64,000 bases of DNA from Bacteroidota bacterium (GCA_025359805.1 JANYDU010000009.1:62001-126000); one strand, 5' to 3'; positions 10,556-20,993 are shown, numbered from the stretch's first letter. The notes: generated by a model from the letters alone, not told the origin. Numbers and translations: made by a program.

Positions 10556-11310
10556 AGAAAACGAAAATTAAAAGTATCCTTATATCACAGCCTAAGCCTG
10601 AGGGCGACAAATCAACATATTATGATTTGGCTAAGAAACTTAATCTGAAAGTTGATTTCAGACCGTTTATTACAGTTACACCTGTGCACTACAAAGAGTT
10701 CAAAACTCAAAAACTCAATATCCTTGATTTTACAGCTATTATTTTGAATTCGAGAAATTCTGTGGATCATTTTTTCAGAATGTGTGCAGAGTTGAAATTA
10801 GAAATGCCCCCCGAGTTAAAATATTTTTGTGTGAACGATAGCATTGCAAATTATTTAGCAAAGTATATCCAAGTTCGTAAGCGAAAAGTTTTTACAGGCA
10901 AAGCAACAGAAATTGAATTGCTAAATGTGATTAAAAATCATCCAACAGAAAAATATCTTTTTCCATGTAGTGATTGGCGTAAACCAGATATAGAAAAATT
11001 TATGAAGAAGAATAAATTCTCATTTAGGGAATCTCTTTTTTACAGAATTGTTTCGTCCGATTTATCCGATTTAACAAACGTGAATTATGATATTATTGTT
11101 TTTTTTAGTCCTGCTGATATACGATCTCTATTTGAAAATTTCCCTAAGTTTAAACAGAATAAAACCCTCATTGCATCATTTGGTGCAACCACTTCTAAAG
11201 CAATAATAGATGCAAAATTGACAGTTAATATCTCCGCTCCAAGTATTGAATATCCATCTATGGTAATGGCGCTTAGTAAATATATTGAAGCAAATAATAA
11301 AGGGCTTTAA
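10552..11310 (+). CDS. hemD: Uroporphyrinogen-III synthase family protein
   Basis: TTG start at 10552 overlapping the previous stop by 4 nt; KSILISQPKPEGDKSTYYDLAKKLNLKVDFRPFI and IIVFFSPADIRSLFENFP patterns. Confidence 0.82.
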   Translation: MKKTKIKSILISQPKPEGDKSTYYDLAKKLNLKVDFRPFITVTPVHYKEFKTQKLNILDFTAIILNSRNSVDHFFRMCAELKLEMPPELKYFCVNDSIANYLAKYIQVRKRKVFTGKATEIELLNVIKNHPTEKYLFPCSDWRKPDIEKFMKKNKFSFRESLFYRIVSSDLSDLTNVNYDIIVFFSPADIRSLFENFPKFKQNKTLIASFGATTSKAIIDAKLTVNISAPSIEYPSMVMALSKYIEANNKGL

Positions 11311-11331
11311 GATTTTGATTCTAAAAATATT

Positions 11332-11365
11332 TCCTGAGCAGCGTGAGTTATTCAGGATTTTTTTT
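11332..11365 (+). terminator. Putative Rho-independent terminator after hemD-like gene
   Basis: TCCTGA...TCAGGA inverted repeat (6 bp stem, 14-nt loop) followed by TTTTTTTT. Confidence 0.5.
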
Positions 11366-11448
11366 GTACTTTCACAAACACATTAAGGTAGTTTGCATTT
11401 TTGCAGATATGTTGTATTATTGTTTTTTAAATTTATTGTGATTTTACG

Positions 11449-12465
11449 ATGAAGAAAATATTACTCCTCTTATTATATGCATTTTTATTTTCAACAATAG
11501 TTGATGCGCAACAAGATGCTCAATACACGCAATTTATGTTCAATAAACTTTCATATAATTCTGCTTACGCAGGAAGTGAAGGAAATAAAATTTGTGTTAC
11601 TGGTTTGTTTAGATCGCAATGGTTGGGCTTTAGTAGTGGATCAAATCTTAATTCAACCAACACAACAAATGGGCAATCTGATATTGGTTCAGCTCCAAAT
11701 ACGTTTGTTGGAAATATTCATGCAGGAATAGGCAGTCATTTTGGTGTAGGTCTAAATATTGGGAATGATAAAATAGGTTTTGAGAATACTATTAATCCAA
11801 TTCTGTCAGTTTCTTATCGTTATACATTTAAAAACAGTTCAGTTTTATCAATTGGGCTCGGTGGTGGTTTTGTGCAAAAGCAACTTGCTGGAGGTAAATT
11901 AAATGCTCTTGATAAAAATGATAGACTAATTCCTACTGGAGATGTAACGGGAATAAACGCAGATTTTAATTTAGGGTTATACTACATGATGCCTTCATTA
12001 TGGAGATTTGATAATTTTTATGCTGGATTATCAGCCACTCATTTAAATCAACCCAATGTTGGATATCAAGTTTCTGGAGGTACAGTTCAAGAACAAATGA
12101 GATTACATACCTATTTTATGACAGGTGCAACATACAGCATTAATACATCATTACAACTTGAACCTAATATTTTGCTTAAAATGGATCAGGCAAAAATTAC
12201 TACAGATATAAATGTAATGGCTATGTACAATAATAAATATCGTGGAGGTTTAACATACAGAACAGTTGACGCTATTGCCATTTTAGCTGGTTACAAGTTT
12301 ACGCCTGAGTTACAAATGGGAATATCATACGATTTTACAACCAGTAAAATTCGGGATTTTAGTAACGGTACAATTGAGTTTATGCTAAAATATTGCTTTA
12401 TGCCTAAGTTATCACCCAAGCCAGATAAGCAGCCAATTCCGCGTTTAACGCCACGTTTCTTATAA
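11449..12465 (+). CDS. porP: PorP/SprF family type IX secretion system membrane protein
   Basis: Signal peptide then QQDAQYTQFMFNKLSYNSAYAGSEG, a hallmark PorP/SprF N-terminus; upstream of gldKLMN. Confidence 0.92.
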   Translation: MKKILLLLLYAFLFSTIVDAQQDAQYTQFMFNKLSYNSAYAGSEGNKICVTGLFRSQWLGFSSGSNLNSTNTTNGQSDIGSAPNTFVGNIHAGIGSHFGVGLNIGNDKIGFENTINPILSVSYRYTFKNSSVLSIGLGGGFVQKQLAGGKLNALDKNDRLIPTGDVTGINADFNLGLYYMMPSLWRFDNFYAGLSATHLNQPNVGYQVSGGTVQEQMRLHTYFMTGATYSINTSLQLEPNILLKMDQAKITTDINVMAMYNNKYRGGLTYRTVDAIAILAGYKFTPELQMGISYDFTTSKIRDFSNGTIEFMLKYCFMPKLSPKPDKQPIPRLTPRFL

Positions 12466-12513
12466 TAATAATATCTTAACTGTTAACGTTATACACATCA
12501 ATAATAGATGAAA

Positions 12514-12544
12514 ATTGGATTTTATAAATAAATTTATAAATTTG
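12514..12544 (+). promoter_or_regulatory. Candidate Bacteroidota-type promoter upstream of gldKLMN
   Basis: ATTG - 19 nt - TAAATTTG, close to the TTTG-N19-TAnnTTTG Bacteroidetes sigma-ABfr consensus, about 30 nt before the gldK ATG. Confidence 0.5.
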
Positions 12545-12574
12545 CCTTGCTTAATCTAACTACATAGTTTTAAA

Positions 12575-13873
12575 ATGAAAAACATTCGTTGGTTTTTATC
12601 CGCATTAATTTTAGGTACTCTCTTTAGCTGTGGTTCAGGTGGAGATAGGGGAGAGCTTACAGGTGCTCAAGGTAGGCGACCGTGGTTTCATCCACAACCT
12701 TATGGTACAATATATGTTCCTTCAGGTAGTATTCATGTTGGAGAGACTGAACAAGATGTACCAATGGCCCAAATTGGACCCAATAAACAAATTACAGTTG
12801 TTTCTTTTTATATGGATGAAACAGAAATTACAAATAACGAATATCGTCAGTTTGTAGAATCTGTTCTTGATTCAATTGTTAGAGAAAATCTTGCAACGCA
12901 AAATGCAGAAAAATATTCTTTTTTGCTTGACCCTGATGGAGGTTCCGAGGAACATGGATTAAATTACAGGGTAAAAATTGATCCCGAAGATGTAAAAAGC
13001 AACGAAGATATTAAGGCAATGTATTACAATCAAGCTGAAACGTATTACAGGGTAAAGCAAATTGACGTTAGGAAAATTATTTATAAATACGAAAAAATAG
13101 ATCAGCAATCAGCTGCGAAATTACACAGAAAAGCTGGTTATAAAACTACACGTGACAAGTATAAGAAGATGGAAGTTGTTGAAATATATCCAGACACTTT
13201 GGTATTTATTCGTGACTTCACATATTCATATAATGAACCAATGACACAAGTGTATTTTTGGCATCCGAAGTATGATGACTATCCAGTTGTGGGTGTTAAT
13301 TGGCATCAAGCAAAAGCATTTTGTGCATGGAGAACTAATTACTTAAATTCTTTTTATGCAGATATTGAAGAAAATACAGTAACAGATTTTCGTTTACCAA
13401 CTGAATACGAGTGGGAGTTTGCATCACGTGGAGGAAGAGATCAAAATAGGTATCCATGGGGAGGGCCTTATATTCGCAATGCGAAAGGTTGTTCTCTCGC
13501 TAACTTCAAGCCAGGAAGAGGTGAGTATAGTTCTGATGGTGGTGTTTTTCCTGTAAGAGTATCTTCTTATTTTCCCAATGATTTTGGTTTGTATGATATG
13601 TCAGGAAATGTTGCAGAATGGACAATTAGTGCTTATGCTACATCGTCAAACTTGTTTTCTCACGATTTGAATCCGGATTATCAATACAATGCTAAAGATG
13701 AAGAATCCGAAACACTAAAACGCAAAACTATTAGAGGCGGATCATGGAAAGATATAGGTCACTTCATTCAATGCGGAACAAGAGCTTACGAATATCAAGA
13801 TAGTGCAAATTCATACACAGGTTTTCGTTGCGTGATGACTTACATTGGTCGCTCAAACAGAGATAAAAATTAA
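12575..13873 (+). CDS. gldK: T9SS ring lipoprotein GldK/PorK (SUMF1/FGE-like domain)
   Basis: Lipobox LFSCGSGG; FGE-like motifs MDETEITNNEYRQFV, FRLPTEYEWEFASRGG, YDMSGNVAEWT, RGGSWKD; followed by gldL/M/N. Confidence 0.94.
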   Translation: MKNIRWFLSALILGTLFSCGSGGDRGELTGAQGRRPWFHPQPYGTIYVPSGSIHVGETEQDVPMAQIGPNKQITVVSFYMDETEITNNEYRQFVESVLDSIVRENLATQNAEKYSFLLDPDGGSEEHGLNYRVKIDPEDVKSNEDIKAMYYNQAETYYRVKQIDVRKIIYKYEKIDQQSAAKLHRKAGYKTTRDKYKKMEVVEIYPDTLVFIRDFTYSYNEPMTQVYFWHPKYDDYPVVGVNWHQAKAFCAWRTNYLNSFYADIEENTVTDFRLPTEYEWEFASRGGRDQNRYPWGGPYIRNAKGCSLANFKPGRGEYSSDGGVFPVRVSSYFPNDFGLYDMSGNVAEWTISAYATSSNLFSHDLNPDYQYNAKDEESETLKRKTIRGGSWKDIGHFIQCGTRAYEYQDSANSYTGFRCVMTYIGRSNRDKN

Positions 13874-13920
13874 TCAGTATTTAAATCAATTTCATAGTCT
13901 AAAAATTAATCCTTAAAAAA

Positions 13921-14721
13921 ATGAATCAAAGTTTTTTCGAAAGTACAGCCTTCAAAAAAATCATGGCTAAAGTTTACGGTATTGGTGCCGCAGTTGTAAT
14001 CTTAGGTGCATTGTTCAAAATTAAACATTGGCCAGGAGCAGATCCAATGCTTATTATTGGAATGGGTACTGAAGTTTTTATCTTTATGATATCTGCGTTC
14101 GAACCTTTGCATAAAGAGATAGATTGGAGTTTGGTTTATCCTGAGCTTGCTGGAATTGAATCAAACGAAAAAGAAAAAAAGAATAAAGGAACGATTTCTC
14201 AACAGTTAGATAAAATGCTTGAAGAAGCTAAGGTTGGTCCTGAATTAATTAGTAGTTTGGGAAGCGGTTTAAAATCATTAAGTGATAACGTTGGTAATCT
14301 AAAAGATTTATCATCTGCTGCTAATGCAACTAATGATTACACAAAAAACGTTCAGCAAGCCACTCAGGCAATTAGTGGATTAAACAGTTCATACACGAAA
14401 GCTGTTGAAGCAATGAACGGTATGGTTAGTGCATCTGAAGGATCTAAAGAATATGGTGCTCAAATTGATAAAATGACTAAAAACTTATCTTCTTTAAATT
14501 CAGTTTATGAATTAGAAATTAAAGAATCTAATAGCCATCTAAAATCTATTAATGAGTTTGTTGGAAATCTTTCTAAAGTGGTTTCTAATTTATCAGACAC
14601 TCATGGACAAACAGAAAGTTTCAAAACTGAAATAGGTAAATTATCTAAAAACTTGGGCGCACTTAATAATGTTTATGGCAACATGTTGTCGGCAATGAAC
14701 GTAAACGCTTCTGGAAAGTAA
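13921..14721 (+). CDS. gldL: T9SS inner-membrane motor protein GldL/PorL
   Basis: AKVYGIGAAVVILGALFKIKHWPGADPMLIIGMGTEVFIFMISAFEP; operon position. Confidence 0.95.
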   Translation: MNQSFFESTAFKKIMAKVYGIGAAVVILGALFKIKHWPGADPMLIIGMGTEVFIFMISAFEPLHKEIDWSLVYPELAGIESNEKEKKNKGTISQQLDKMLEEAKVGPELISSLGSGLKSLSDNVGNLKDLSSAANATNDYTKNVQQATQAISGLNSSYTKAVEAMNGMVSASEGSKEYGAQIDKMTKNLSSLNSVYELEIKESNSHLKSINEFVGNLSKVVSNLSDTHGQTESFKTEIGKLSKNLGALNNVYGNMLSAMNVNASGK

Positions 14722-14760
14722 TAGAATAAATTTCTTACGATTTTAAAAATATAATATAAT

Positions 14761-16320
14761 ATGGCAGGAGGGAATTTATCACCTAGGCAAAAAATGATTA
14801 ACATGATGTATCTTGTGTTGACGGCAATGTTGGCACTTAATGTATCTGCAGAAATCTTGAAAGCTTTCCATAAAGTGGAGGTAAGTATGGACAAAGCAGG
14901 AGTTAATGTTAATGATAAAAATATAAACACATTAAAAGCAATTTCATCATACCACGAAAAAAATGCTGATGATGCAATTGGAACAGATGTTTACAACAAA
15001 TCGCTTGAATGTAAAAGAATAGCGGACGAAGGAGTTAAGTATGTTAGTGATTTAAAAAATTTATTAATTCAGCAAGCTGACGGACGTAAAGAAGGAGATC
15101 CAAATGCTGAGCTTGAAAAACCTGATAATATTGAATTGCATGCAAATTATTTAATTATTCAAGGTAACGGTGCTAAGTTGAAACAAAAAATAGATGAGAC
15201 TAAAGCAAAGTTGTTAGCATTAGTTCCTGCAAAAGATAAATCTATTGTTAAGAGTGATTTGAATACAGATATTGAAAAAGGACAAACACAGTCTTGGGAA
15301 TCTGAAATGTTTGAGCATACTCCACTTGCTGCTGTAGTGGCTTTGCTTTCAAAAACAGAAAATGATATCAAAAACACAGAATCACAAATTTTAGATTTAT
15401 TAAAAGCTGGTTTAACGGATGATGTGGTTATCGTAAATAATTTTGAGGCTAAAGTAATTCCCAATAATGGAACTTACATTACTTTAGGGGGAGAATATTC
15501 AGCAGATATATTTTTAGCTGCATCTACTCGTCAAGAAGCAGATATTAAAGTGGGTAACAATTCTATAAATGTAGAAAATGGTGTTGGTAAATATAAGCTT
15601 ACTGCTTCAAGAGAAGGAGAAACAAAATATGAAGGAGTGATTACAACTAAACGTTCAAATGGAGAGGTATTACCTTATAAATTTAGTGCCTCTTACACTT
15701 GTATAAAACCAATTGCGGTAATTTCTGCAACTAAAATGAATGTGGTTTATATTGGTTTAGAAAACCCAATATCTGTTTCAGTTCCTGGTTATGCTGCCGA
15801 AGAAGTTCAAGTTTCATTGTCTCCTGCTTCGGCTGGTACATTAAAGCCTGATAAAGTTAAAGGGAGTTATTTACTTACTTTAAACAGATCTGCAAACGAA
15901 TTAACTATTGTAGCATCCGTAAAACAAAAAGGTGGTACCGGTGCTGTTAAAAAAATGGGTGAACAAAAATATCGTGTTCGTTTAATTCCTGATCCTATTC
16001 CTGCTTTGGGTACTATTGATGTGAGTGGAGGTGTTCCTGCGGCTCAATTGAAAGCTCAATCAGTAGTTAGGGCACCTTTGAAAAATTTCGCCTTTGAAGG
16101 AGTAAATTATATTCCTTATGAATTTACTTTTATATTGGTTCCTAAGAAAGGCGGAAATACTTTTTATGAACCTGGTAAAGGACAACAATTAAGTTCTGGA
16201 ATGCAAGGTGCGTTGGCAAGGGCACAAAAAGGAGATAAAATAATCATCTCTGGAATAAAAGTAAAAGGGCCTGATGGGAATAGACAATTACCTTCACCAT
16301 TGGTATTTGATGTACAGTAA
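14761..16320 (+). CDS. gldM: T9SS periplasm-spanning protein GldM/PorM
   Basis: MAGGNLSPRQKMINMMYLVLTAMLALNVSAEILKAF N-terminus, classical GldM; 519 aa. Confidence 0.96.
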   Translation: MAGGNLSPRQKMINMMYLVLTAMLALNVSAEILKAFHKVEVSMDKAGVNVNDKNINTLKAISSYHEKNADDAIGTDVYNKSLECKRIADEGVKYVSDLKNLLIQQADGRKEGDPNAELEKPDNIELHANYLIIQGNGAKLKQKIDETKAKLLALVPAKDKSIVKSDLNTDIEKGQTQSWESEMFEHTPLAAVVALLSKTENDIKNTESQILDLLKAGLTDDVVIVNNFEAKVIPNNGTYITLGGEYSADIFLAASTRQEADIKVGNNSINVENGVGKYKLTASREGETKYEGVITTKRSNGEVLPYKFSASYTCIKPIAVISATKMNVVYIGLENPISVSVPGYAAEEVQVSLSPASAGTLKPDKVKGSYLLTLNRSANELTIVASVKQKGGTGAVKKMGEQKYRVRLIPDPIPALGTIDVSGGVPAAQLKAQSVVRAPLKNFAFEGVNYIPYEFTFILVPKKGGNTFYEPGKGQQLSSGMQGALARAQKGDKIIISGIKVKGPDGNRQLPSPLVFDVQ

Positions 16321-16326
16321 TATTAT

Positions 16327-17187
16327 ATGAAAAAGATATTAGTAATTTTATTAGTATTTGGGGCATTATTTAATTCCTCTAAAGCGCAAGGTGTATATGA
16401 TGATTTTGTGTATACCCGCCAAAATGTGCAAGAACGTAAGGTTGTTCCATGGCCTTATTTAAGAGAGGCTGATGTGTTTTGGGCTAAGAGAATTACGCGT
16501 ATTATCGATACACGTGAGAAGCAAAACAAGCCAATGCAATGGCCTAAAAACCCTTTGAACCTTATTTTTTATAATGCTATTTCTGAGGGAAAATTAACGG
16601 CTTATAGAAACGATTCGTTTTCATCACAATACACAATCGAACAGTATCAAAATTTCTTTTCTCAACCCAAACCAGTTAAAAGATTGATTGATCCAAATGG
16701 AGATCCCGAAGATCCTACTAATTTTACAATAGATACGATTCAAATTAAACTTATACCTTCAGATGTTATAAAGTTTAAAGTTCTTGAAGATTGGATTTTT
16801 GATAAAAAAGAATCAAGGATGTTTGTTCGAATAATTGGTATAGCTCCAATGGTTTCGCCTCAGGTTGAGGGAGCTGATATTGGATTGCAAGAATGGGGTT
16901 ACCTAAAATATCATAAAGACGCAAATGATTTTGATAAAAGTGATATTCGTGAAATATTAGTAAATATGGAAGTGTTTAATAGAGGTAATGATGCTGCCAG
17001 AGTTACTTACGATGATTGGTTTGAACAAAGATTATTTAGCAGTTATATTATTAAAGAAGCAAATCAATACGATAATAATATTAATGAAACTGCTGAATTT
17101 AAAGATAATGGTGTGGCTGCATTATTACAATCAGAAAAAATTAAAAACGATTTGTTCGAAAGAGAACATGATGTTTGGGAATACTAA
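16327..17187 (+). CDS. gldN: T9SS ring protein GldN/PorN
   Basis: Signal peptide; RQNVQERKVVPWPYLREADVFWAKRITRIIDTREKQN motif; operon position. Confidence 0.94.
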   Translation: MKKILVILLVFGALFNSSKAQGVYDDFVYTRQNVQERKVVPWPYLREADVFWAKRITRIIDTREKQNKPMQWPKNPLNLIFYNAISEGKLTAYRNDSFSSQYTIEQYQNFFSQPKPVKRLIDPNGDPEDPTNFTIDTIQIKLIPSDVIKFKVLEDWIFDKKESRMFVRIIGIAPMVSPQVEGADIGLQEWGYLKYHKDANDFDKSDIREILVNMEVFNRGNDAARVTYDDWFEQRLFSSYIIKEANQYDNNINETAEFKDNGVAALLQSEKIKNDLFEREHDVWEY

Positions 17188-17207
17188 TATTTAAAATATA
17201 AATTGGA

Positions 17208-17238
17208 AGCCTCTGGATTTTTATTCAGAGGCTTTTTT
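17208..17238. terminator. Bidirectional intrinsic terminator between gldN and dtd
   Basis: AGCCTCTG...CAGAGGCT perfect 8-bp stem followed by TTTTTT, between convergent genes. Confidence 0.8.
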
Positions 17239-17689
17239 ATTCCTTGTTTTTTGAATCAATAAGAATGGTTACAGGACCGTCATTAACAAGAGCAATTTTC
17301 ATATTTGCTCCAAATACGCCAGTTTTTATTTTTTTTTCAAGTTCGAGTTCTAATTGTTTAATCATACTTTCATAAACTGGAATTGCAAATTCAGATTTTG
17401 AAGCTTTGATATATGAAGGGCGATTTCCCTTTTTTGTGGATGCAAATAATGTGAACTGACTAACCAATAAAATATCTCCATCAATATCTTTCAAACATAT
17501 ATTCATCGTTTCATTTGCATCATTGAAAACTCTAAGATTAGTTACTTTGTTTGATAACCAAATAATATCATCCATTGAATCGGATTCTTCAATTCCTAAC
17601 AAAATCAATAGTCCTTTTTTAATGGATGATTGTATTCTGTCATTTATAGAAACGGATGCTTCACTAACTCTTTGAATAACTACTCGCAT
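17237..17689 (-). CDS. dtd: D-aminoacyl-tRNA deacylase
   Basis: MRVVIQRVSEASVSI, LLVSQFTLFASTKKGNRPSY, VNDGPVTILID motifs. Confidence 0.97.
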   Translation of the reverse strand: MRVVIQRVSEASVSINDRIQSSIKKGLLILLGIEESDSMDDIIWLSNKVTNLRVFNDANETMNICLKDIDGDILLVSQFTLFASTKKGNRPSYIKASKSEFAIPVYESMIKQLELELEKKIKTGVFGANMKIALVNDGPVTILIDSKNKE

Positions 17690-17701
17690 AATGAAATTTA
17701 T

Positions 17702-18622
17702 TTACTCAAATACATCATCATTATTTAAAATGCTGAGATAACTATTGTAACGCTCAGAAGATATTTTGTTTTCTTTTATAGCCTCAATAACTGAACATCC
17801 AGGCTCATTCAAATGTATGCAATTATTAAATTTGCATCTGCCAATATAAGGTTGCATTTCTTTAAAATAATGTGAAATTTCTTCCTGTTTAAAATCAACA
17901 ATACCAAGTTCTTTTATGCCAGGAGTATCAATAATAAATCCGCCAAAACTTAACTCAAACATTTCGGCAAAAGTGGTGGTGTGTATTCCTTTGTTTGAAT
18001 AGTTGGAAACATCACCCGTTTTTAAGTTTAAATTCTTTTCTATTGTATTTAATAAGGATGTTTTACCTACTCCTGAATGCCCTGTTAAAAGTGTAGTTTT
18101 ATTTTTTAGAATGTCTTTTATCAACTCAATATTTTCGTTCTTTTTAATGGAGCAAATTACACACTTGTAACCAATGTTTTCATAGATTGAAATCGTATCA
18201 TCTAAAATTTCTTTTAAGCCTCCTCCGCATAAATCACTTTTGTTAAAAATGATAATTGCTGGAATATGATATGCTTCTGCAGTTAATAAAAAACGATCAA
18301 TAAAACCAAGTGAAGTGGAGGGGTGAACCAATGATGCAACTAAAATGGCCTGATCTACATTTGAGGCGATGATATGAGTTTGTTTTGAAAGATTGCTAGA
18401 TTTACGAATGATATAGTTTTTACGAGGCTCAATTTTATGAATTACACCTTCTGCTCTTTCATTTTCCATTTCAAATTGCACCATATCTCCAACGGCAATT
18501 GGATTAGTGTGTTTGAGCCCATCTAATCTAATTTTTCCTTTCATTCGGCAGTTCACATATTGTCCATCATATTTTCTAACAAGATACCAACTGCCCGTTG
18601 ATTTGGTCACAATACCTTCCAT
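17702..18622 (-). CDS. rsgA: Ribosome small subunit-dependent GTPase A
   Basis: TGHSGVGKTSLLN, FNKSDL, IDTPGIKELGI, C-terminal CKFNNCIHLNEPGCSV zinc-binding motif. Confidence 0.97.
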   Translation of the reverse strand: MEGIVTKSTGSWYLVRKYDGQYVNCRMKGKIRLDGLKHTNPIAVGDMVQFEMENERAEGVIHKIEPRKNYIIRKSSNLSKQTHIIASNVDQAILVASLVHPSTSLGFIDRFLLTAEAYHIPAIIIFNKSDLCGGGLKEILDDTISIYENIGYKCVICSIKKNENIELIKDILKNKTTLLTGHSGVGKTSLLNTIEKNLNLKTGDVSNYSNKGIHTTTFAEMFELSFGGFIIDTPGIKELGIVDFKQEEISHYFKEMQPYIGRCKFNNCIHLNEPGCSVIEAIKENKISSERYNSYLSILNNDDVFE

Positions 18623-18996
18623 TAATTTAATAATTTATGAAAAGTGTAGCCAATATAAAGAGCAAATATTCCGAAGATATTTGAAGCAAGAATATATGTT
18701 ATAGATAAAAAAAATTGTTGTTGTTTGATGAGATTGAAAGCTTCCAAACCAAAACTTGAAAACGTGGTAAACCCTCCAAGAATACCAACCATTAATAATA
18801 ATCGTATGTTTTCAAAGGAGCTATTTTGCAACGAACATGAAAAAATAAATCCAATAACTAAACATCCTAAAACATTTACAGTGAAGGTATGCCATGGAAA
18901 TTCACCCACATAAATATTTTTGATAAATATAGCAACTAAGTATCGCAAAACTGAACCTATGGCTCCTCCCATTGCAACTAAAAAAATAGCTTTCAT
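18622..18996 (-). CDS. crcB: Fluoride efflux transporter CrcB/Fluc
   Basis: MGGAIGSVLRYLVAIF, PWHTFTVNVLGCLVIGFI, GGFTTFSSFGLEAFNLI motifs; start refined to 18996. Confidence 0.94.
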   Translation of the reverse strand: MKAIFLVAMGGAIGSVLRYLVAIFIKNIYVGEFPWHTFTVNVLGCLVIGFIFSCSLQNSSFENIRLLLMVGILGGFTTFSSFGLEAFNLIKQQQFFLSITYILASNIFGIFALYIGYTFHKLLN

Positions 18997-19043
18997 TTTG
19001 CTAAGATAAAATAGATTTGAAAATTTAATGTAAATTGTAATCA

Positions 19044-19952
19044 ATGAAAGCAATAATTGATTTAGGAACAAATACATTTCACCTGTTGATTGCAGAAATT
19101 CGTAACCAAGAAATACAAGAATATTTTAAATTACAAGTTCCGGTTAAAATTGGAAGTGGAGGCATCAATAAAGGATATATAACTGATGATGCATATACCA
19201 GAGGAATAACTGCTTTAACAGAGTTTAAAAAGTACATTGATAAGTTTAATATAAAAGATGTGCGAGCATCAGCAACATCAGCAATTAGAAACGCAAAAAA
19301 CGGAAACGAGTTTGTTGAGGTAGTAAAATCAAAACTAAATATTACCATAGAAACGATAAGTGGGGATGCTGAAGCTGCTTGTATTTATGAAGGAGTTAGG
19401 CATTCATTCAATTTGCCCAAAGAAAATATTTTGGTTATGGATATTGGTGGTGGAAGTGTTGAATTTATTATTGGTAACCAAGAAAAAATAATTTGGAAAC
19501 AAAGTTTTGAATTAGGAGCTGCGCGTTTAATTGATAAATTTAAACATCTAAATCCAATCACAGAAAATGATGTTTTTTCTATAAATAAGTATTTACTCGA
19601 ACAGTTATTTTCATTAAAAGATGCATTGCAAAAATTTCCTACAACAATTTTGGTTGGTTCGGCTGGCTCTTTTGAAACCTTGATAGACGTGGTATTAAAG
19701 GATCTTAAAGTAATTCCTAATGCATTAAGCAAGCATGCTTTTGAAATTAGAAAAGAAGATTTTGAAGTGTTTTATGAATTGATAACAACATCAACAATAG
19801 AGCAGCGAAGTAAATTAAAAGGGATGATTGATTTTAGAATTGAGATGATTGTAGTAGCAACTCTATTAATGAAATTTGTGATAGATGAGTTTAAAATAAA
19901 AAAGATAATTGCATCTGAATATTCTTTAAAAGAAGGAATGTTATTTAGTTAA
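19044..19952 (+). CDS. Ppx/GppA-family exopolyphosphatase
   Basis: MKAIIDLGTNTFHLLIAEI, VRASATSAIRNAKNG, VMDIGGGSVEFII, ASEYSLKEGMLF motifs. Confidence 0.92.
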   Translation: MKAIIDLGTNTFHLLIAEIRNQEIQEYFKLQVPVKIGSGGINKGYITDDAYTRGITALTEFKKYIDKFNIKDVRASATSAIRNAKNGNEFVEVVKSKLNITIETISGDAEAACIYEGVRHSFNLPKENILVMDIGGGSVEFIIGNQEKIIWKQSFELGAARLIDKFKHLNPITENDVFSINKYLLEQLFSLKDALQKFPTTILVGSAGSFETLIDVVLKDLKVIPNALSKHAFEIRKEDFEVFYELITTSTIEQRSKLKGMIDFRIEMIVVATLLMKFVIDEFKIKKIIASEYSLKEGMLFS

Positions 19953-20511
19953 ATTTTTTCAACTCTTCATATAATTTACTGACGGGTAATCCCATCACAT
20001 TGTAAAAGCATCCGTTAATTTTTTGAACGGCTGTGTACCCAAACCAATCTTGTATTCCATAGCTCCCGGCTTTATCAAAAGGTTTGTAAGTTTTAATATA
20101 ATGCCAAATATCTAAATCAGAAATGGCTTTGCATGTTACTTCACTTCTTTCAAAAAAAGTATGAGTTTTATCTTCGCTTCTTAAACAAACTCCAGTAAAA
20201 ACTTCATGTGTAGTGCCACAAATTTCTTTAAGCATGTTATATGCTTCTGCTTCATTTACTGGCTTATTTAATACATGGTCATTTATCCAAACTATGGTAT
20301 CGGCAGTTAATAAAATTTCATTTTTATTAATGATTGGAGTGTATGCTTTAGCTTTTTTTTCGGCTAAGAATAAAACAATCTCTTGCGCCTTTAATGTTAC
20401 AGGAAAAGTTTCATCAACTTCATAGGTATGTAATTCAAAAGGGAGTTCCAATCCTTTTATTAATTCTTGTCTGCGTGGTGATTTTGATGCGAGGATTATT
20501 TTTTTATTCAT
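19945..20511 (-). CDS. maf: Maf family nucleotide pyrophosphatase
   Basis: IILASKSPRRQELIKGL, ADTIVWI, DKAGSYGIQDW, NVMGLPVSKLYEEL motifs. Confidence 0.96.
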   Translation of the reverse strand: MNKKIILASKSPRRQELIKGLELPFELHTYEVDETFPVTLKAQEIVLFLAEKKAKAYTPIINKNEILLTADTIVWINDHVLNKPVNEAEAYNMLKEICGTTHEVFTGVCLRSEDKTHTFFERSEVTCKAISDLDIWHYIKTYKPFDKAGSYGIQDWFGYTAVQKINGCFYNVMGLPVSKLYEELKKFN

Positions 20512-20525
20512 GGTTGATTAATAGT

Positions 20526-20993
20526 TTACTTTCTATTAAAAAGTTTTTTTAACATTTCAATATCAAGTTTATCTTTAGTTCTTGAAACTACACTTTTAGC
20601 TTTTATCAAATCATCAACTCCAATAATAAATAGTTCAGTGTTTTTTATTTGTGATTTAACTTTATTGTGAAAAGCATCATCAAAAGTTAACCCTTTTAAT
20701 GCAGTCATTAAATCTATTTTTTGGGGCTCTCTTCCAAAACTAAAAACATCATTTTTATCGGATAAAAAATTATCAATAGTCATATCAAACATAGGCATCC
20801 CAAAATCTGAAAAAGCCATTTTAATTTTAAGATAATTGTATTCAGTTTTATTTACCCAAATATCCATATCACCAGTAGTTCTACCATATCCATGAGCGAA
20901 AACAGAAAGCCCACCAACAAGCATATATTCTACATCATACTTGTTGAAGGAAAGTATAAAATCTCTAAAGTCGTCTGTAAAAATATTAGACAT
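20526..20993 (-). CDS. Nucleotidyltransferase family protein (MNT/AbiEii-like fold)
   Basis: MLVGGLSVFAHGYGRTTGDMDIWV contains the GG-x(n)-HG-x-R-x-T-x-D-x-D nucleotidyltransferase signature. Confidence 0.8.
   Translation of the reverse strand: MSNIFTDDFRDFILSFNKYDVEYMLVGGLSVFAHGYGRTTGDMDIWVNKTEYNYLKIKMAFSDFGMPMFDMTIDNFLSDKNDVFSFGREPQKIDLMTALKGLTFDDAFHNKVKSQIKNTELFIIGVDDLIKAKSVVSRTKDKLDIEMLKKLFNRK

Noticed and set aside
19385-19732. 115-aa minus-strand ORF opposite the Ppx/GppA gene
   Set aside because: Antisense to a gene with strong exopolyphosphatase motifs; no motif of its own.
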